From contig CBDCSR010000002.1 in assembly GCA_965221785.1 (NCBI GenBank), positions 372,001 through 436,000 of the forward strand: a stretch of 64,000 nucleotides of DNA, read 5' to 3'. The translations under genes were made by a program, and so were the position numbers. This DNA is from BD2-11 sp965221785 (lineage in GTDB: Bacteria; Gemmatimonadota; Gemmatimonadetes; Longimicrobiales; Gaopeijiaceae). The notes under the pieces were generated by a model. That model searched no databases, was not told the DNA's origin, and saw nothing but the letters and a program-made list of their open reading frames with translations. This document shows, piece by piece, positions 9,341 to 18,044 of the stretch; positions within the stretch are counted from its first letter, which is position 1, and each line of letters starts with the position of its first letter.

Positions 9341-9613
9341 CTACTCGTCGATCAGGCGGCGGTTGCGGACGTCGCTGGCGCCCATCGACACCCCGGAGCC
9401 GACTCCGGCACCCACCAGCAGTCCGGCTCCGATTCCCACGACGGGCAGCCAGGATACGGCGATGGCGGTCAGAGCACCGGTAATGATGCCCAGCCAGCGC
9501 TTCTCGACCCACGACGTGTAGCGCAGGCGCCGCCGGACGAAACTCCGCGACTTCATGTGCGCGTAGATCCCTACCGCGGCCGCTATTCCCAATCCGATCA
9601 ACTCAAACATCAC
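9341..9613 (-). CDS. small glycine-rich membrane protein, unknown function
   Basis: A 90-residue protein with one hydrophobic helix at the N-terminus (FELIGLGIAAAVGIYAHM) and a long glycine/alanine-rich hydrophobic stretch at about 44-72. A basic RSFVRRRLRY segment lies between them. Either ATG at 9613 or the next one at 9610 could be the start. Glycine-rich helices of this type occur in small envelope proteins, but no family is recognised. It converges with the EEP lipoprotein gene, leaving an 82-base gap. Confidence 0.6.
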   Translation of the reverse strand: MMFELIGLGIAAAVGIYAHMKSRSFVRRRLRYTSWVEKRWLGIITGALTAIAVSWLPVVGIGAGLLVGAGVGSGVSMGASDVRNRRLIDE

Positions 9614-9800
9614 GACACTCCTGTGACAGGCATCCCGGCTCCCGGGCTCTGCGCCCTACGCGCGAGCCGGGGATCCGTTTCGCGCCGAGGCGGGTTCGAA
9701 TAAGTATGGTACAGGTTCCGGCGAGTACAAGGTTCGGCGCGCAGGAAACGCAGACCACGGAAGAAGCGGGGTCCATGACAGATTACAGGCTCGGCCTCGG

Positions 9801-10904
9801 GTGACACGGGCGAGATGGTGGGGTCCCGCGAGAGGCGGGGCAGGCGCGATCGCTCCGTCGCTGGGACGGCTCCTGCTCCTGCTGGTGGTGGAGGCGTTCT
9901 GGCTCACGCCCGCCGGCGGTCCACACCTTCCCTTGCCCGGCTTCGGCCGGGACGGGTTGTCGCAGGAGGCGCTGGCGGCCGCGTTCGCGGCGCAGGAGGA
10001 GATCAGCCCGGACCTGCTGGCCATTCCGGGCGTGGTGGGGACGGCTGTCGGGTTGGGTGCCGGTGATCGCCCGGTGGTGATGGTCTACCTGGAGTACGCC
10101 GCCGTGGCCGGGCTTCCGGCCAGCTTCGCGGGGCATCCGCTGGTGCGCGAAGTGACCGGGCCCATCACCGCGCTCGGTGATCTGCCGCTACCCCCGGCCA
10201 GGGCCAACGGCCCCATCGATCCCAGGGGCCCGTTCCCGCGCCCGGTGCCCATCGGCGTATCCACGGGGCGGACCGGGGTCACCGCGGGCACCATTGGCGC
10301 GCGGGTCACGGACGGGCGCCGGACGTACGCCCTCTCCAACAATCACGTCTTCGCCAACCGCAACGACGCCAACCTGGGCGACAACGTGATCCAGCCGGGC
10401 GTGGCCGACGGTGGTAACGACCCCGAGCACGCCTTCGGCACGCTGGCCGACTTCGAGGAGATCGGCTTCTGCCGCGCCCTGGCCTGCCCCGAGAATCATG
10501 TCGACGGCGCCATCGCCGAAACGTCGCCCGACCAGTTGGCGGCGGCCACCCCCTCCAACGGCTACGGCGCTCCCCGGACCGGCACGGAGGAGGTGTCGCT
10601 CATGCTCGCGGTGCAGAAGTACGGCCGCACCACCGGGCACACACGCGGCAAGGTGACCGGCATCAACGCCATCCTCGACGTCAACTACCGCACCGGAAGG
10701 GCACGCTTCGTCGATCAGATCGTCATTACCGGCCAGGGATTCAGCGCCGGTGGCGACTCGGGCTCCCTGATCGTGACCGACGGGCGCGGGCGCAAGGACC
10801 GCCGTCCGGTCGGGCTGCTTTTCGCAGGCAGCCCGAACACCACCATCGCCAACCCCATCGACCTCGTTCTCGACCGCTTCGGCGTGACCGTCGACGCGGG
10901 GTAG
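9801..10904 (+). CDS. exported trypsin-fold serine protease with N-terminal pro-like domain
   Basis: 367 residues from GTG 9801. An N-terminal hydrophobic run (LLLLLVVEAFWLTPAGG) looks like a signal sequence. Residues about 50-120 form a small domain around GVVGTAVGLGAGDRPVVMVY. The protease domain follows with His in LSNNHVF, Asp in NHVDGAIAE and Ser in GGDSGSLIV, the expected order of a chymotrypsin-like triad. The pattern resembles the Nal1-like branch rather than DegP, as no PDZ domain follows. It probably acts outside the cytoplasm. The next gene, seven bases downstream, encodes a stand-alone relative of its N-terminal domain, so the two are likely co-transcribed. Confidence 0.8.
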   Translation: MTRARWWGPARGGAGAIAPSLGRLLLLLVVEAFWLTPAGGPHLPLPGFGRDGLSQEALAAAFAAQEEISPDLLAIPGVVGTAVGLGAGDRPVVMVYLEYAAVAGLPASFAGHPLVREVTGPITALGDLPLPPARANGPIDPRGPFPRPVPIGVSTGRTGVTAGTIGARVTDGRRTYALSNNHVFANRNDANLGDNVIQPGVADGGNDPEHAFGTLADFEEIGFCRALACPENHVDGAIAETSPDQLAAATPSNGYGAPRTGTEEVSLMLAVQKYGRTTGHTRGKVTGINAILDVNYRTGRARFVDQIVITGQGFSAGGDSGSLIVTDGRGRKDRRPVGLLFAGSPNTTIANPIDLVLDRFGVTVDAG

Positions 10905-10910
10905 TACGGC

Positions 10911-11132
10911 ATGGCGGCGAGCATCGAGGACGCGCACCGGCGACTCTCGAGAAAGGTCATGGGACACCCCGACGTTGTGGGTACCGCGATCGGGGTGGTC
11001 GCCGGGAAGCCCTGTCTCAAGGTGTATCTCGCAAGCGCTGCGGGAAGCGAAAGGGACCGCATTCCTCGCAGGTGCGAGGGCTATCGTGTGGTGGTCGAGA
11101 AGACGGGCACCATTCGCCGCCTGTCTTCGTGA
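10911..11132 (+). CDS. small protein homologous to the N-terminal domain of the upstream protease
   Basis: 73 residues, ATG 10911. The core HPDVVGTAIGVVAGKPCLKV aligns by eye with IPGVVGTAVGLGAGDRPVVM in the protease. A later VVVEKTGTI matches REVTGPI at the end of the same domain. No signal peptide is seen, so either the true start is elsewhere or the protein is cytoplasmic. It lies seven bases after the protease stop. Stand-alone copies of protease propeptides can act as inhibitors or folding helpers in other families. Applying that here is inference. Confidence 0.6.
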   Translation: MAASIEDAHRRLSRKVMGHPDVVGTAIGVVAGKPCLKVYLASAAGSERDRIPRRCEGYRVVVEKTGTIRRLSS

Positions 11133-11221
11133 CGAGGCAACCATCCCGCAGGGCCCCCTGGTCGAACGGCTGTGGGCCGCCGCGGCCCGAGCCTCGCCTC
11201 CAACGAAGAACCGAAAGCGCG

Positions 11222-12472
11222 ATGAGAAACCGAAACGCCCGCAGTCACCGCTTTACGCCCCTCGCCTTCATCATGGCCGTCGGGTTGTCCGGGTGCGCGC
11301 AGGATGACGCTGCGGCCCCCGCCGGCGCCGTCCCCAGGTACCTACTCGGCGAGCCCGAGGTGGTTTCAGGGGATTTCGCGTCCGTGAACGGCATCCGCGC
11401 GCGTCCCGACGGCAGCCTCCTGGTCGCCGACGGGACAGGCGCGGAGCTTGTACTCCTCGACCTGGACATGGGAACGCGGACGGTGGTGGGAAGCCGGGGC
11501 CAGGGTCCGGGAGAGTACCAGGCGCCGACCCGTATCTGGGCTCTTCCCGGGGATTCGACGCTGCTGTTGGATGTCGGCAACACCCGTCTCACCGTATTGA
11601 CGCCCGATCTCACCTTCGGCGCGACCCGACCGATGGTCGAGATGGACCCCGAAGGCGGAATCCTGTTGGTGAACCCGCAGGCGATCGACGGCGCCGGACG
11701 CATGTACAGCACAACGGGACTCGCGATGAACGTCCGCCGTCCGGATGCGTCAGGCGGCTCCGGTTCCGATTCCCTCCCCGTCCTGCGGACGACGCTCGAC
11801 GACCTGACCCCGGATACGGTGGCCAGACTCGCACCCACGTCCACCCCGCAGATGGAGGTGAGAAGCAACCAGGGCAGCGGGATTGTCAGCATGCAGCGAA
11901 CTCCCTACTCGCCCTCCGACAGCTGGGGCGTCGCCCCGGACGGCAGCGTGGCCGTCGCGCGGGCCGCGGACTATCGCCTCGAATGGATCGACTCCGACGG
12001 ATCGGTTCGTAGCGGGGCTCCGGTCGCCTGGGATGCGGTCCCGGTGGGCCAGGCCGAGAAGGAAGCGTGGGTCGGGGAGCAGAGTGGTCGAACCGTCCAG
12101 ACCGCGACCTTCGTGCGTGGCGGCGGGGGAGGAGTCTCCCCGAGCTCCGGGATTGGAGGCACCGCTCGCCGCGGCATCACCTTCGGGAGCGGGAGCGACG
12201 ACGTCGACGACTACGAATGGCCGGAGATGCTGCCCCCCTTCACGGGGAGCGTTCTGGTCGACCCGGAGGGCCGCGCCTGGCTGCGCCGCCACCAGCCCGT
12301 CGGGGCGCCTTTCCTGTACGACATCTTCACGCCCGACGCCGAACACGCCGGCACGGTGGAGATCGCCGAAGGGCATACCGTCAGGGGGTTCGGCAACGGC
12401 GTAGTCTACGCGACCTTCAGGGACGAGGTCGACCTCGTGTACATTGAACGGTATCGCCTCCCGGAGATGTAG
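11222..12472 (+). CDS. lipoprotein with six-bladed beta-propeller (NHL-like)
   Basis: 416 residues from ATG 11222. The signal ends in VGLSGC, a lipobox, so the protein is probably lipid-anchored. Repeats such as VNGIRARPDGSLLVADGTGA and PTRIWALPGDSTLLLDVGNT, and a later SWGVAPDGSVAVARAADYRL, have the spacing of NHL/six-bladed propeller blades. Such lipoproteins are abundant in Gemmatimonadota and Bacteroidota and bind ligands rather than catalyse known reactions. The open frame extends upstream to 11072, but the start at 11222 gives a proper signal peptide. A glycine/serine-rich loop (about 300-325) interrupts the propeller. Function unknown. Confidence 0.75.
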   Translation: MRNRNARSHRFTPLAFIMAVGLSGCAQDDAAAPAGAVPRYLLGEPEVVSGDFASVNGIRARPDGSLLVADGTGAELVLLDLDMGTRTVVGSRGQGPGEYQAPTRIWALPGDSTLLLDVGNTRLTVLTPDLTFGATRPMVEMDPEGGILLVNPQAIDGAGRMYSTTGLAMNVRRPDASGGSGSDSLPVLRTTLDDLTPDTVARLAPTSTPQMEVRSNQGSGIVSMQRTPYSPSDSWGVAPDGSVAVARAADYRLEWIDSDGSVRSGAPVAWDAVPVGQAEKEAWVGEQSGRTVQTATFVRGGGGGVSPSSGIGGTARRGITFGSGSDDVDDYEWPEMLPPFTGSVLVDPEGRAWLRRHQPVGAPFLYDIFTPDAEHAGTVEIAEGHTVRGFGNGVVYATFRDEVDLVYIERYRLPEM

Positions 12473-12544
12473 CGGTTCGGCCTCGGGAGCGCCCTTCCAG
12501 CGGGCGACCGCCGCCTCACCTGCCTCCCCAACCCCGACGCTGAC

Positions 12545-13117
12545 ATGTCCGACCTGACCTCCCTTGCGGAGCTGATTTCCCGGCGCCGCTCCATCAAGCA
12601 GTTCACCGGCCGCGCTCCCTCCCGTGAGGAAGTCGAGGGGCTGCTCGAACTCGTCGCGCAGGCGCCCAACCATCGCATGACCCAGCCCTGGCGCTTCTAC
12701 GTGCTGGGCCCGGCCGCCCGGCGCGGCTACGGGGCGGCGCTCGGAGCGCGCAAGGCCAAGCGGGTCGCCGACCCGGTCGCGGCCCGGGAAGTCGTGGAGA
12801 GCGTGGCCGCCCGCCACGAGGCGCTGCCCGCGATGATCGCGGTCGCCGTGGTGGTGCACGAGAACCCCGAGATCCGGGAAGAGGACTACGCCGCGACCTG
12901 GATGGGCATCCAGAACCTGGCGCTGGCCGCCGAAGCGGCGGGGCTGGGCACGCACATCAAGACCGGCGCGGTCATGGACGACCCGCGCTCACGGACCGCG
13001 GTCGGGCTCCCCGACGGGGAACGCATCGTGGCCATCGTCAACCTGGGCGAACCGTCGGCCGTCCCGGACCCGAAACCCCGAGTCCCCGCCCGCGACCTGA
13101 CCACCTGGGTGGACTGA
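12545..13117 (+). CDS. nitroreductase-family flavoprotein
   Basis: 190 residues. The N-terminus carries ISRRRSIKQFTGRAPSREEV and later LVAQAPNHRMTQPWRFYVLG, the FMN-phosphate and dimer-interface motifs of the nitroreductase superfamily. WMGIQNLALAAEAAGLGTHI forms the central helix and dimer contact, and VAIVNLGEP closes the fold. The family uses NAD(P)H and FMN to reduce nitro compounds, quinones or enones in the cytoplasm. The physiological substrate cannot be told. It lies downstream of the propeller gene and just ahead of the two-component system without a clear shared promoter. Confidence 0.88.
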   Translation: MSDLTSLAELISRRRSIKQFTGRAPSREEVEGLLELVAQAPNHRMTQPWRFYVLGPAARRGYGAALGARKAKRVADPVAAREVVESVAARHEALPAMIAVAVVVHENPEIREEDYAATWMGIQNLALAAEAAGLGTHIKTGAVMDDPRSRTAVGLPDGERIVAIVNLGEPSAVPDPKPRVPARDLTTWVD

Positions 13118-13228
13118 GCCGCCGGCCGGGCTCGCGCCGCATCGGACCGGCGTGCCCGGACCGCAATCCTGACAATTCCCTTGCACCGGGGTCGTTGAGC
13201 GGGGCTGCCGGGCCGATACCTTCAAGGC

Positions 13229-14866
13229 ATGGCAAGGCATCGCATGACGACCCGTCCCCGCCGGCTGGTCACGGTCACGCTCCTCGGACTCACCGGGGCC
13301 CTGACCGCCGTCCTCGGCTATGAGGCCTGGGACGGCAGCCGTTCCAGCGTGCAACTGGCCGAGGAGATCGTTCGCGATCATGCCCTGTTCGCCGCCTCCA
13401 ACTTCGCCATCGAGGCTCGTGGCGAGGTCACATTCGAGTTGCTGGAGGAAGGGATCGAGGTCATCGAGTGGAGCCTGGGGCGCCGTGGCGATCGTCCGCT
13501 CACCATGGGTGGTCTGCGCGGCGCGGCGCGAGCGCAGAGATGGGACGGGATGGATCAGGCGTCGCTGTTCTTCCGGCTCGATCCCGCAGAGGGCGATGTC
13601 TCGGTTGCGGGAGCGGCGGATTCCGCCGAGGTGGCGTGGGCCCTCAACGAGGCGCGGGAACACACCCGCCGGAACCCCGACGATGACGACGTGCGAGCGC
13701 TGTTCGCACCGGGGGGAAGCAGCGTGCTGGTGCACCAGCTCTCCTACGAAGGCCGGGGGGAATACGCGCTTCAGGGAATGATCCTGTCGCCGAAAGCGTT
13801 CGGCCCCGCGTTCGAGCGCGCGTTCCGCGACGAGCCCCTCCTCCCGGAGGCCTTCTCGGGGGGGCGCCCCAACGGCGACATCTTCGTGGCCCGCGTACTG
13901 GATCCCTTCGGCAACGTCGTCTACGAATCGTCCTCCGAAGCGCCCTCGGGAAGCGCGGTGCGACACGACCTGGACGAGAGTCTCGGCGGGATGGTGCTGG
14001 AACTCGGCGTGCGCGCGGAGGCGGTCGATCAGCTGGTGAGCGGCGGGGTCCCGCGGTCGCGCATGCCCTACATCGTCGCGCTGCTCCTCCTGACCTCCGG
14101 TCTTCTGGCCACGGCGGTGTGGCAACTTCGCCGGGAGGCGGAGCTGGCCGATCTGCGGGAAGACTTCGTGTCCAGCGTATCCCACCAGCTGCGCACGCCC
14201 CTGACCCAGATCAGGATGTTCGGCGAGACGCTGATGCTGGGCCGGGTGCGGACCGAGGAGGAGCGGTCGCGGGCGACGGAGATCATCGTGGACGAGGCAA
14301 ACCGGCTGACGCACCAGGTCGAGAACGTCCTGCTCTTCTCCCGGGGCGAGCGGGACGCGCTGAACCTGAACCTCGTCGAGGCGGACGTGGGTGCTCTGGT
14401 GGAGCGTGTGGCGGAGAGCTTCGAGCCGCTCGCGCGGGCCGCGGACGCGACCATCGAGCAACGCATCGAGACGGGTATCGCGTGCACGCTGGACGTCGAG
14501 GCGACGCATCAGGCCGTGCTCAACCTGCTCGACAACGCGGTCAAGTACGGACCGGCCGGGCAGACGATCGTGGTCGGCGTGGAACGCGGCCGTGGTGAGG
14601 AAGACCGCTTGGCCACCATCCGGGTGGAAGACGAGGGGCCGGGCGTACCCCCGGGTCAGCAGGATCGCGTCTGGGACGCCTACGTTCGGCTGGACCGCGA
14701 CCGGGCTTCCGCGACCGCGGGCTCCGGCATCGGCCTGGCGGTGGTTCGCAGGGTGATCGAGGCCCAGGGAGGAAGGGTGCGCGTCGAGAGAGGCGGGACG
14801 ACCCCGAATCCCGGCGCCCGGTTCATCATCGAGCTGCCGCTTGCCGGCGTGGCGCGGGAGGCTTGA
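13229..14866 (+). CDS. membrane-bound sensor histidine kinase
   Basis: 545 residues. One transmembrane helix at about 13-32, an extracytoplasmic sensor region to about 275, and a second helix (YIVALLLLTSGLLATAVWQL). The dimerisation/phosphoacceptor motif is VSSVSHQLRTPLTQIRMF with the phosphorylated histidine near residue 319. The ATP-binding lid shows NLLDNAVKYGP (N box), DEGPGVPPG (G1) and GSGIGLAVVRRV (G2). It autophosphorylates and passes phosphate to the response regulator whose GTG lies one base after its stop. The sensor region resembles no domain I can name. A helically phased repeat array just downstream of the pair suggests the regulated promoter. Confidence 0.93.
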   Translation: MARHRMTTRPRRLVTVTLLGLTGALTAVLGYEAWDGSRSSVQLAEEIVRDHALFAASNFAIEARGEVTFELLEEGIEVIEWSLGRRGDRPLTMGGLRGAARAQRWDGMDQASLFFRLDPAEGDVSVAGAADSAEVAWALNEAREHTRRNPDDDDVRALFAPGGSSVLVHQLSYEGRGEYALQGMILSPKAFGPAFERAFRDEPLLPEAFSGGRPNGDIFVARVLDPFGNVVYESSSEAPSGSAVRHDLDESLGGMVLELGVRAEAVDQLVSGGVPRSRMPYIVALLLLTSGLLATAVWQLRREAELADLREDFVSSVSHQLRTPLTQIRMFGETLMLGRVRTEEERSRATEIIVDEANRLTHQVENVLLFSRGERDALNLNLVEADVGALVERVAESFEPLARAADATIEQRIETGIACTLDVEATHQAVLNLLDNAVKYGPAGQTIVVGVERGRGEEDRLATIRVEDEGPGVPPGQQDRVWDAYVRLDRDRASATAGSGIGLAVVRRVIEAQGGRVRVERGGTTPNPGARFIIELPLAGVAREA

Positions 14867-14867
14867 A

Positions 14868-15548
14868 GTGGCGCGGATCCTGATCGTCGAGGACAACGCC
14901 CGGCTGGCGTACGGTCTCCGCAACAATCTCGAGATCGACGGTCACGTGGTCGATGTGGCGGAGGACGGCCTACAGGGTCTGGAGGCCGTCGCCTCGGGAG
15001 CGCCCGATCTCGTGATTCTCGACCTCATGCTGCCGGGGATGAACGGCTACCAGGTGCTCCGGTCCCTGCGCGACCAGGGAAGCGGCGTCCCGGTGCTGAT
15101 CCTGACCGCCAGGGGCGAAGAGGCGGACAAGGTGATGGGGTTTCGCATGGGCGCGGACGACTACGTCACCAAGCCCTTCGGAGTACTGGAACTCCTCGCG
15201 CGCGTAACCGCGATTCTGCGAAGAGCGGGTCGCGACGGGCAGCCGAATCAGGTGGAGACCTTCGGCAGCGTCGAGATCCGCCTCGAGCAGCGGTCGGTCC
15301 TGCGGGACGGCCGGGAGGTCCAGCTCACCCCGAAGGAGTTCGATCTCCTGGTTGCGCTGGTGCAACGCCGCGGCGCGGTTGCCACCCGGACCGCGCTCAT
15401 GAAGGAGGTATGGGGTCATCGCGCGGCCATCCTCAGCCGGACCGTCGACACGCACATCGCGGAGCTCCGTCGCAAGCTGGAAGAGCATCCGAGCGAGCCC
15501 CGTCACATCCTGACCGTCCACCGGTCCGGATACAGGCTGAGGAGTTAG
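14868..15548 (+). CDS. response regulator, OmpR/PhoB family
   Basis: 226 residues from GTG 14868. The receiver domain (1-115) begins ARILIVEDNARLAYGL, has the phosphoacceptor Asp in VILDLMLPGMNGY and the conserved Lys in YVTKPFG. A winged-helix DNA-binding domain follows (LTPKEFDLLVALVQRRGAVA, then SRTVDTHIAELRRKLE). OmpR/PhoB-type regulators bind tandem direct repeats spaced one helical turn apart, which is what lies 12 bases after its stop. The start with 'ARILIVEDN' right after GTG was preferred over the upstream in-frame ATG inside the kinase gene. Confidence 0.94.
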   Translation: MARILIVEDNARLAYGLRNNLEIDGHVVDVAEDGLQGLEAVASGAPDLVILDLMLPGMNGYQVLRSLRDQGSGVPVLILTARGEEADKVMGFRMGADDYVTKPFGVLELLARVTAILRRAGRDGQPNQVETFGSVEIRLEQRSVLRDGREVQLTPKEFDLLVALVQRRGAVATRTALMKEVWGHRAAILSRTVDTHIAELRRKLEEHPSEPRHILTVHRSGYRLRS

Positions 15549-15559
15549 CGGCGCACAAC

Positions 15560-15627
15560 TGACATTGATTGACATCTACTGACATTTACTGACAAATGAT
15601 ATGACATATTGCTGACAACTTGCTGAC
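15560..15627 (+). promoter_or_regulatory. helically phased TGACA direct-repeat array (putative response-regulator operator)
   Basis: TGACA occurs at 15560, 15570, 15580, 15590, 15602 and 15613, and TGAC at 15624. The spacings are 10, 10, 10, 12, 11 and 11 bases, so all copies face one side of the helix. On the other strand each reads TGTCA, which resembles the half-site of PhoB-like boxes. It lies between the response regulator stop and the dioxygenase start, about 100 bases upstream of the latter. Binding by the adjacent regulator is inferred from family habit. Confidence 0.7.
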
Positions 15628-15727
15628 CCGGGAGCCACCAAATCGCCTCGCCGGGAGGTGATCTTGAGATGTCTGGCGAACGCCAGGCCCTGTGGCACCG
15701 GGACACCAGACACCCTGGAGGCACGAC

Positions 15728-16552
15728 ATGAAGCACGACGACACTGGATTGGGACGCGTACTCACGCGGCGCGAAGCACTCGCCGCCCTCGGCGTAGGGG
15801 GTGGCGCGCTGGCCACTGGCCGGTGGGCCTTCGGGATGGGCCCGGACGCCGCGCCCGCCGCGCCGGGCAAGCAGATTGCACAAGCGCTGCCGGCGTGCGT
15901 GGTGCGGCCGGAACAGACCGAGGGACCGTTCTTCGTCGACACGCAGCTCGACCGCTCCGACATCCGGTCCGATCCGTCGACCGGCGCGGTCAGCGAGGGC
16001 GCGCCGCTGACGCTCAGGTTCAACGTGTCGCAGATCTCGGGCGGCGCCTGCACGGTGCTGGCCGGCGCGCTGGTCGACGTGTGGCAGTGCGACGCCGAGG
16101 GCGTGTACTGGGGCGTCGACGACGACGAAGCCCCTGCCGGAGCGAGGGAACGCCAGTTCCTGCGGGGCCACCAGCGCACGGACGAGAACGGCGTGGCGCG
16201 CTTCACCACGATCTTCCCGGGCTGGTACCGCGGACGAGCGGTTCACGTGCACTTCAAGGTGCGCACCGACGTCGCTGGGCAACCGTACGAGTTCACCTCT
16301 CAGCTCTACTTCGACGAGGCGCTCATCGACCAGGTGCACGCCCAGGCGCCCTATGCGGCGCGGGGACGGCGCGCCATGACCAACGCCGACGACCGGACCT
16401 TCCGCGACGGCGGCGAAAGCCTCATGCCCCATGTGAGCGAGGCCGGCGCGGGATACGCCGCGACCTTCGACCTGGGCCTCGATCTCACGGACGCGGCCAC
16501 CGGCCGGCCCGATGGCGGTGGAGGGAGGCGACGGAGACCGGTCTTCGTCTGA
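15728..16552 (+). CDS. Tat-exported intradiol ring-cleavage dioxygenase
   Basis: 274 residues from ATG 15728, which follows GGAGG. LTRREALAALGVGGGALATG is a Tat signal. The catalytic domain carries FFVDTQLDRSDIR, GALVDVWQCDAEGVYWG and FPGWYRGRAVHVHFKV; the last includes the tyrosine and the two histidines that hold ferric iron in intradiol dioxygenases. The family cleaves catechols between the hydroxyls to muconates. Exported members of unknown substrate are common in soil and marine bacteria. The TGACA array upstream suggests control by the neighbouring two-component system. The beta-barrel gene starts five bases after its stop. Confidence 0.87.
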   Translation: MKHDDTGLGRVLTRREALAALGVGGGALATGRWAFGMGPDAAPAAPGKQIAQALPACVVRPEQTEGPFFVDTQLDRSDIRSDPSTGAVSEGAPLTLRFNVSQISGGACTVLAGALVDVWQCDAEGVYWGVDDDEAPAGARERQFLRGHQRTDENGVARFTTIFPGWYRGRAVHVHFKVRTDVAGQPYEFTSQLYFDEALIDQVHAQAPYAARGRRAMTNADDRTFRDGGESLMPHVSEAGAGYAATFDLGLDLTDAATGRPDGGGGRRRRPVFV

Positions 16553-16556
16553 TTCC

Positions 16557-17999
16557 ATGGAGCCCGGGCGCGAGGGGACAGCACAGACGGGGGGGTGGAG
16601 GGTGGACGCTCGAAGGCAATTCGACGGGGTGCCGAGGTACCCCTCGTGTCCGGGCCTGCCGCGGGTCGGCAGGCGGTGGCTGCGCACGGGGCGGGTCGGC
16701 ACGGCGTGGCTCCATGCGGCGGGGATGTGTCTGGCCCTGGCGGCGTCGTTGCTCCCGTCGAAGGGAAGCGCGCAGCAGGTGCCCGGCGGCGGTCCGGAGG
16801 ATGCCCTCCTGCGGGTATTCCTGGACTGCGCACCGTGGATGTGCGACTTCGATCACCTGAGGCGGGAAGTCGCGTTCGTGAACTACGTCCGCGATCGTGC
16901 CGATGCGGACCTGCACGTGCTGGTTACTTCGCAGGAGACCGCCGCCGGGGGCGAAGCCTACGAGATGTACTTCATGGGGCTCGAGGAGCGGGCCGGACAG
17001 CAGGACACGCTCCGCTTCGTCTCGCGGGAGAGCGACACGGACGAAGAGCAGCGGGCCGGACTGACGCAGATCTTCAAGCTGGGCCTCGTCCGGTACGCGG
17101 CGCCCACCTCCGCCGGTCCCCTGCTCGACATCCGCTACGAGGCGCCCGTCCAGGCTCGGCAACAGGCCTCCGCCGAGACGGATCCATGGAATCTGTGGGT
17201 GTTCAGCATCCGGGCCGGCGCCGAGCTCGAGGGCGAGAGCCGCGAGAGTTCGCAGGCGTTCGACGGGTCGTTTTCGGCCAGCCGCACCACCGAGGACCTC
17301 AAGATCGACATCAGTTCGTACGCCGAATACGAGGAAGAGGAGTTCGAGTTGAACGAGGGCGAAGTGCTCGTGAGCACGGCGCGGAACATCAACCACGAGG
17401 GCCTCGTCGTTTGGAGTTTCGGGCCGAACTGGTCCGCCGGAGTCCGCGCGTCCGTCCTCACGTCGACCAGGGTCAACCAGGACCTGGCCATTCGCGCGGC
17501 CCCCGCGCTGCAGTACAGCATCTTCCCCTACGCCGAGTCGACGCGGAGGCAGATCACGTTCCTGTACTCGCTGGGGGTGGCATCCTTCGACTACGAGGAG
17601 GTGACGCTCTTCGACAAGACCGGGGAGACCCATGCCGAGCAGCGAATGGAGGTGTCGGCCGAGTTCCAGCAGCCCTGGGGAGAGATCAACAGCGCGCTCG
17701 AGGCCTCCACGTTCCTCCACGACCCCTCGCTGCACCGGATCGACCTGTTCGCGCGCGTAGAGTACCGGATCCTGAGAGGTCTGAACCTGGACCTGGAGGG
17801 AAGCGTGGCCCGGGTAAAGGACCAGATCTACCTGAGCCGCGAGGGTATTCCCGATGAAGAAATCCTCCTGGAACGCCGCCAGCTGGGAACCGACTTCGAG
17901 TACGAGCTGGAACTCGGCTTCAGCTTCACCTTCGGCTCGGTCTTCAACAACGTGGTCAACCCGCGCATGGGGTCGAACCGGGGACGCAGGTTCTTCTAG
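16557..17999 (+). CDS. outer-membrane beta-barrel-like protein, unknown family
   Basis: 480 residues if it starts at ATG 16557. The hydrophobic AGMCLALAASLLPSKGSAQ about 60 residues in looks like the true signal peptide, so a later GTG start is likely. After a globular N-terminal part with two cysteines (FLDCAPWMCDFDHL), many amphipathic strands follow (WNLWVFSIRAGAELEGES, ITFLYSLGVASFDYEEV, INSALEASTFLHDP), and the chain ends in GRRFF with a terminal aromatic. This fits an outer-membrane barrel. It directly follows the dioxygenase, so an accessory role is possible but unproven. Confidence 0.7.
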   Translation: MEPGREGTAQTGGWRVDARRQFDGVPRYPSCPGLPRVGRRWLRTGRVGTAWLHAAGMCLALAASLLPSKGSAQQVPGGGPEDALLRVFLDCAPWMCDFDHLRREVAFVNYVRDRADADLHVLVTSQETAAGGEAYEMYFMGLEERAGQQDTLRFVSRESDTDEEQRAGLTQIFKLGLVRYAAPTSAGPLLDIRYEAPVQARQQASAETDPWNLWVFSIRAGAELEGESRESSQAFDGSFSASRTTEDLKIDISSYAEYEEEEFELNEGEVLVSTARNINHEGLVVWSFGPNWSAGVRASVLTSTRVNQDLAIRAAPALQYSIFPYAESTRRQITFLYSLGVASFDYEEVTLFDKTGETHAEQRMEVSAEFQQPWGEINSALEASTFLHDPSLHRIDLFARVEYRILRGLNLDLEGSVARVKDQIYLSREGIPDEEILLERRQLGTDFEYELELGFSFTFGSVFNNVVNPRMGSNRGRRFF

Positions 18000-18044
18000 G
18001 TGATCCGATTCGTGAGATGTGAACCCAACACAGAAAGGACAGCC

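Noticed and set aside
9693..9701. GGTTCGAAT, resembling a tRNA T-loop
   Set aside because: No pairing T-stem, acceptor stem or anticodon arm could be built around it.
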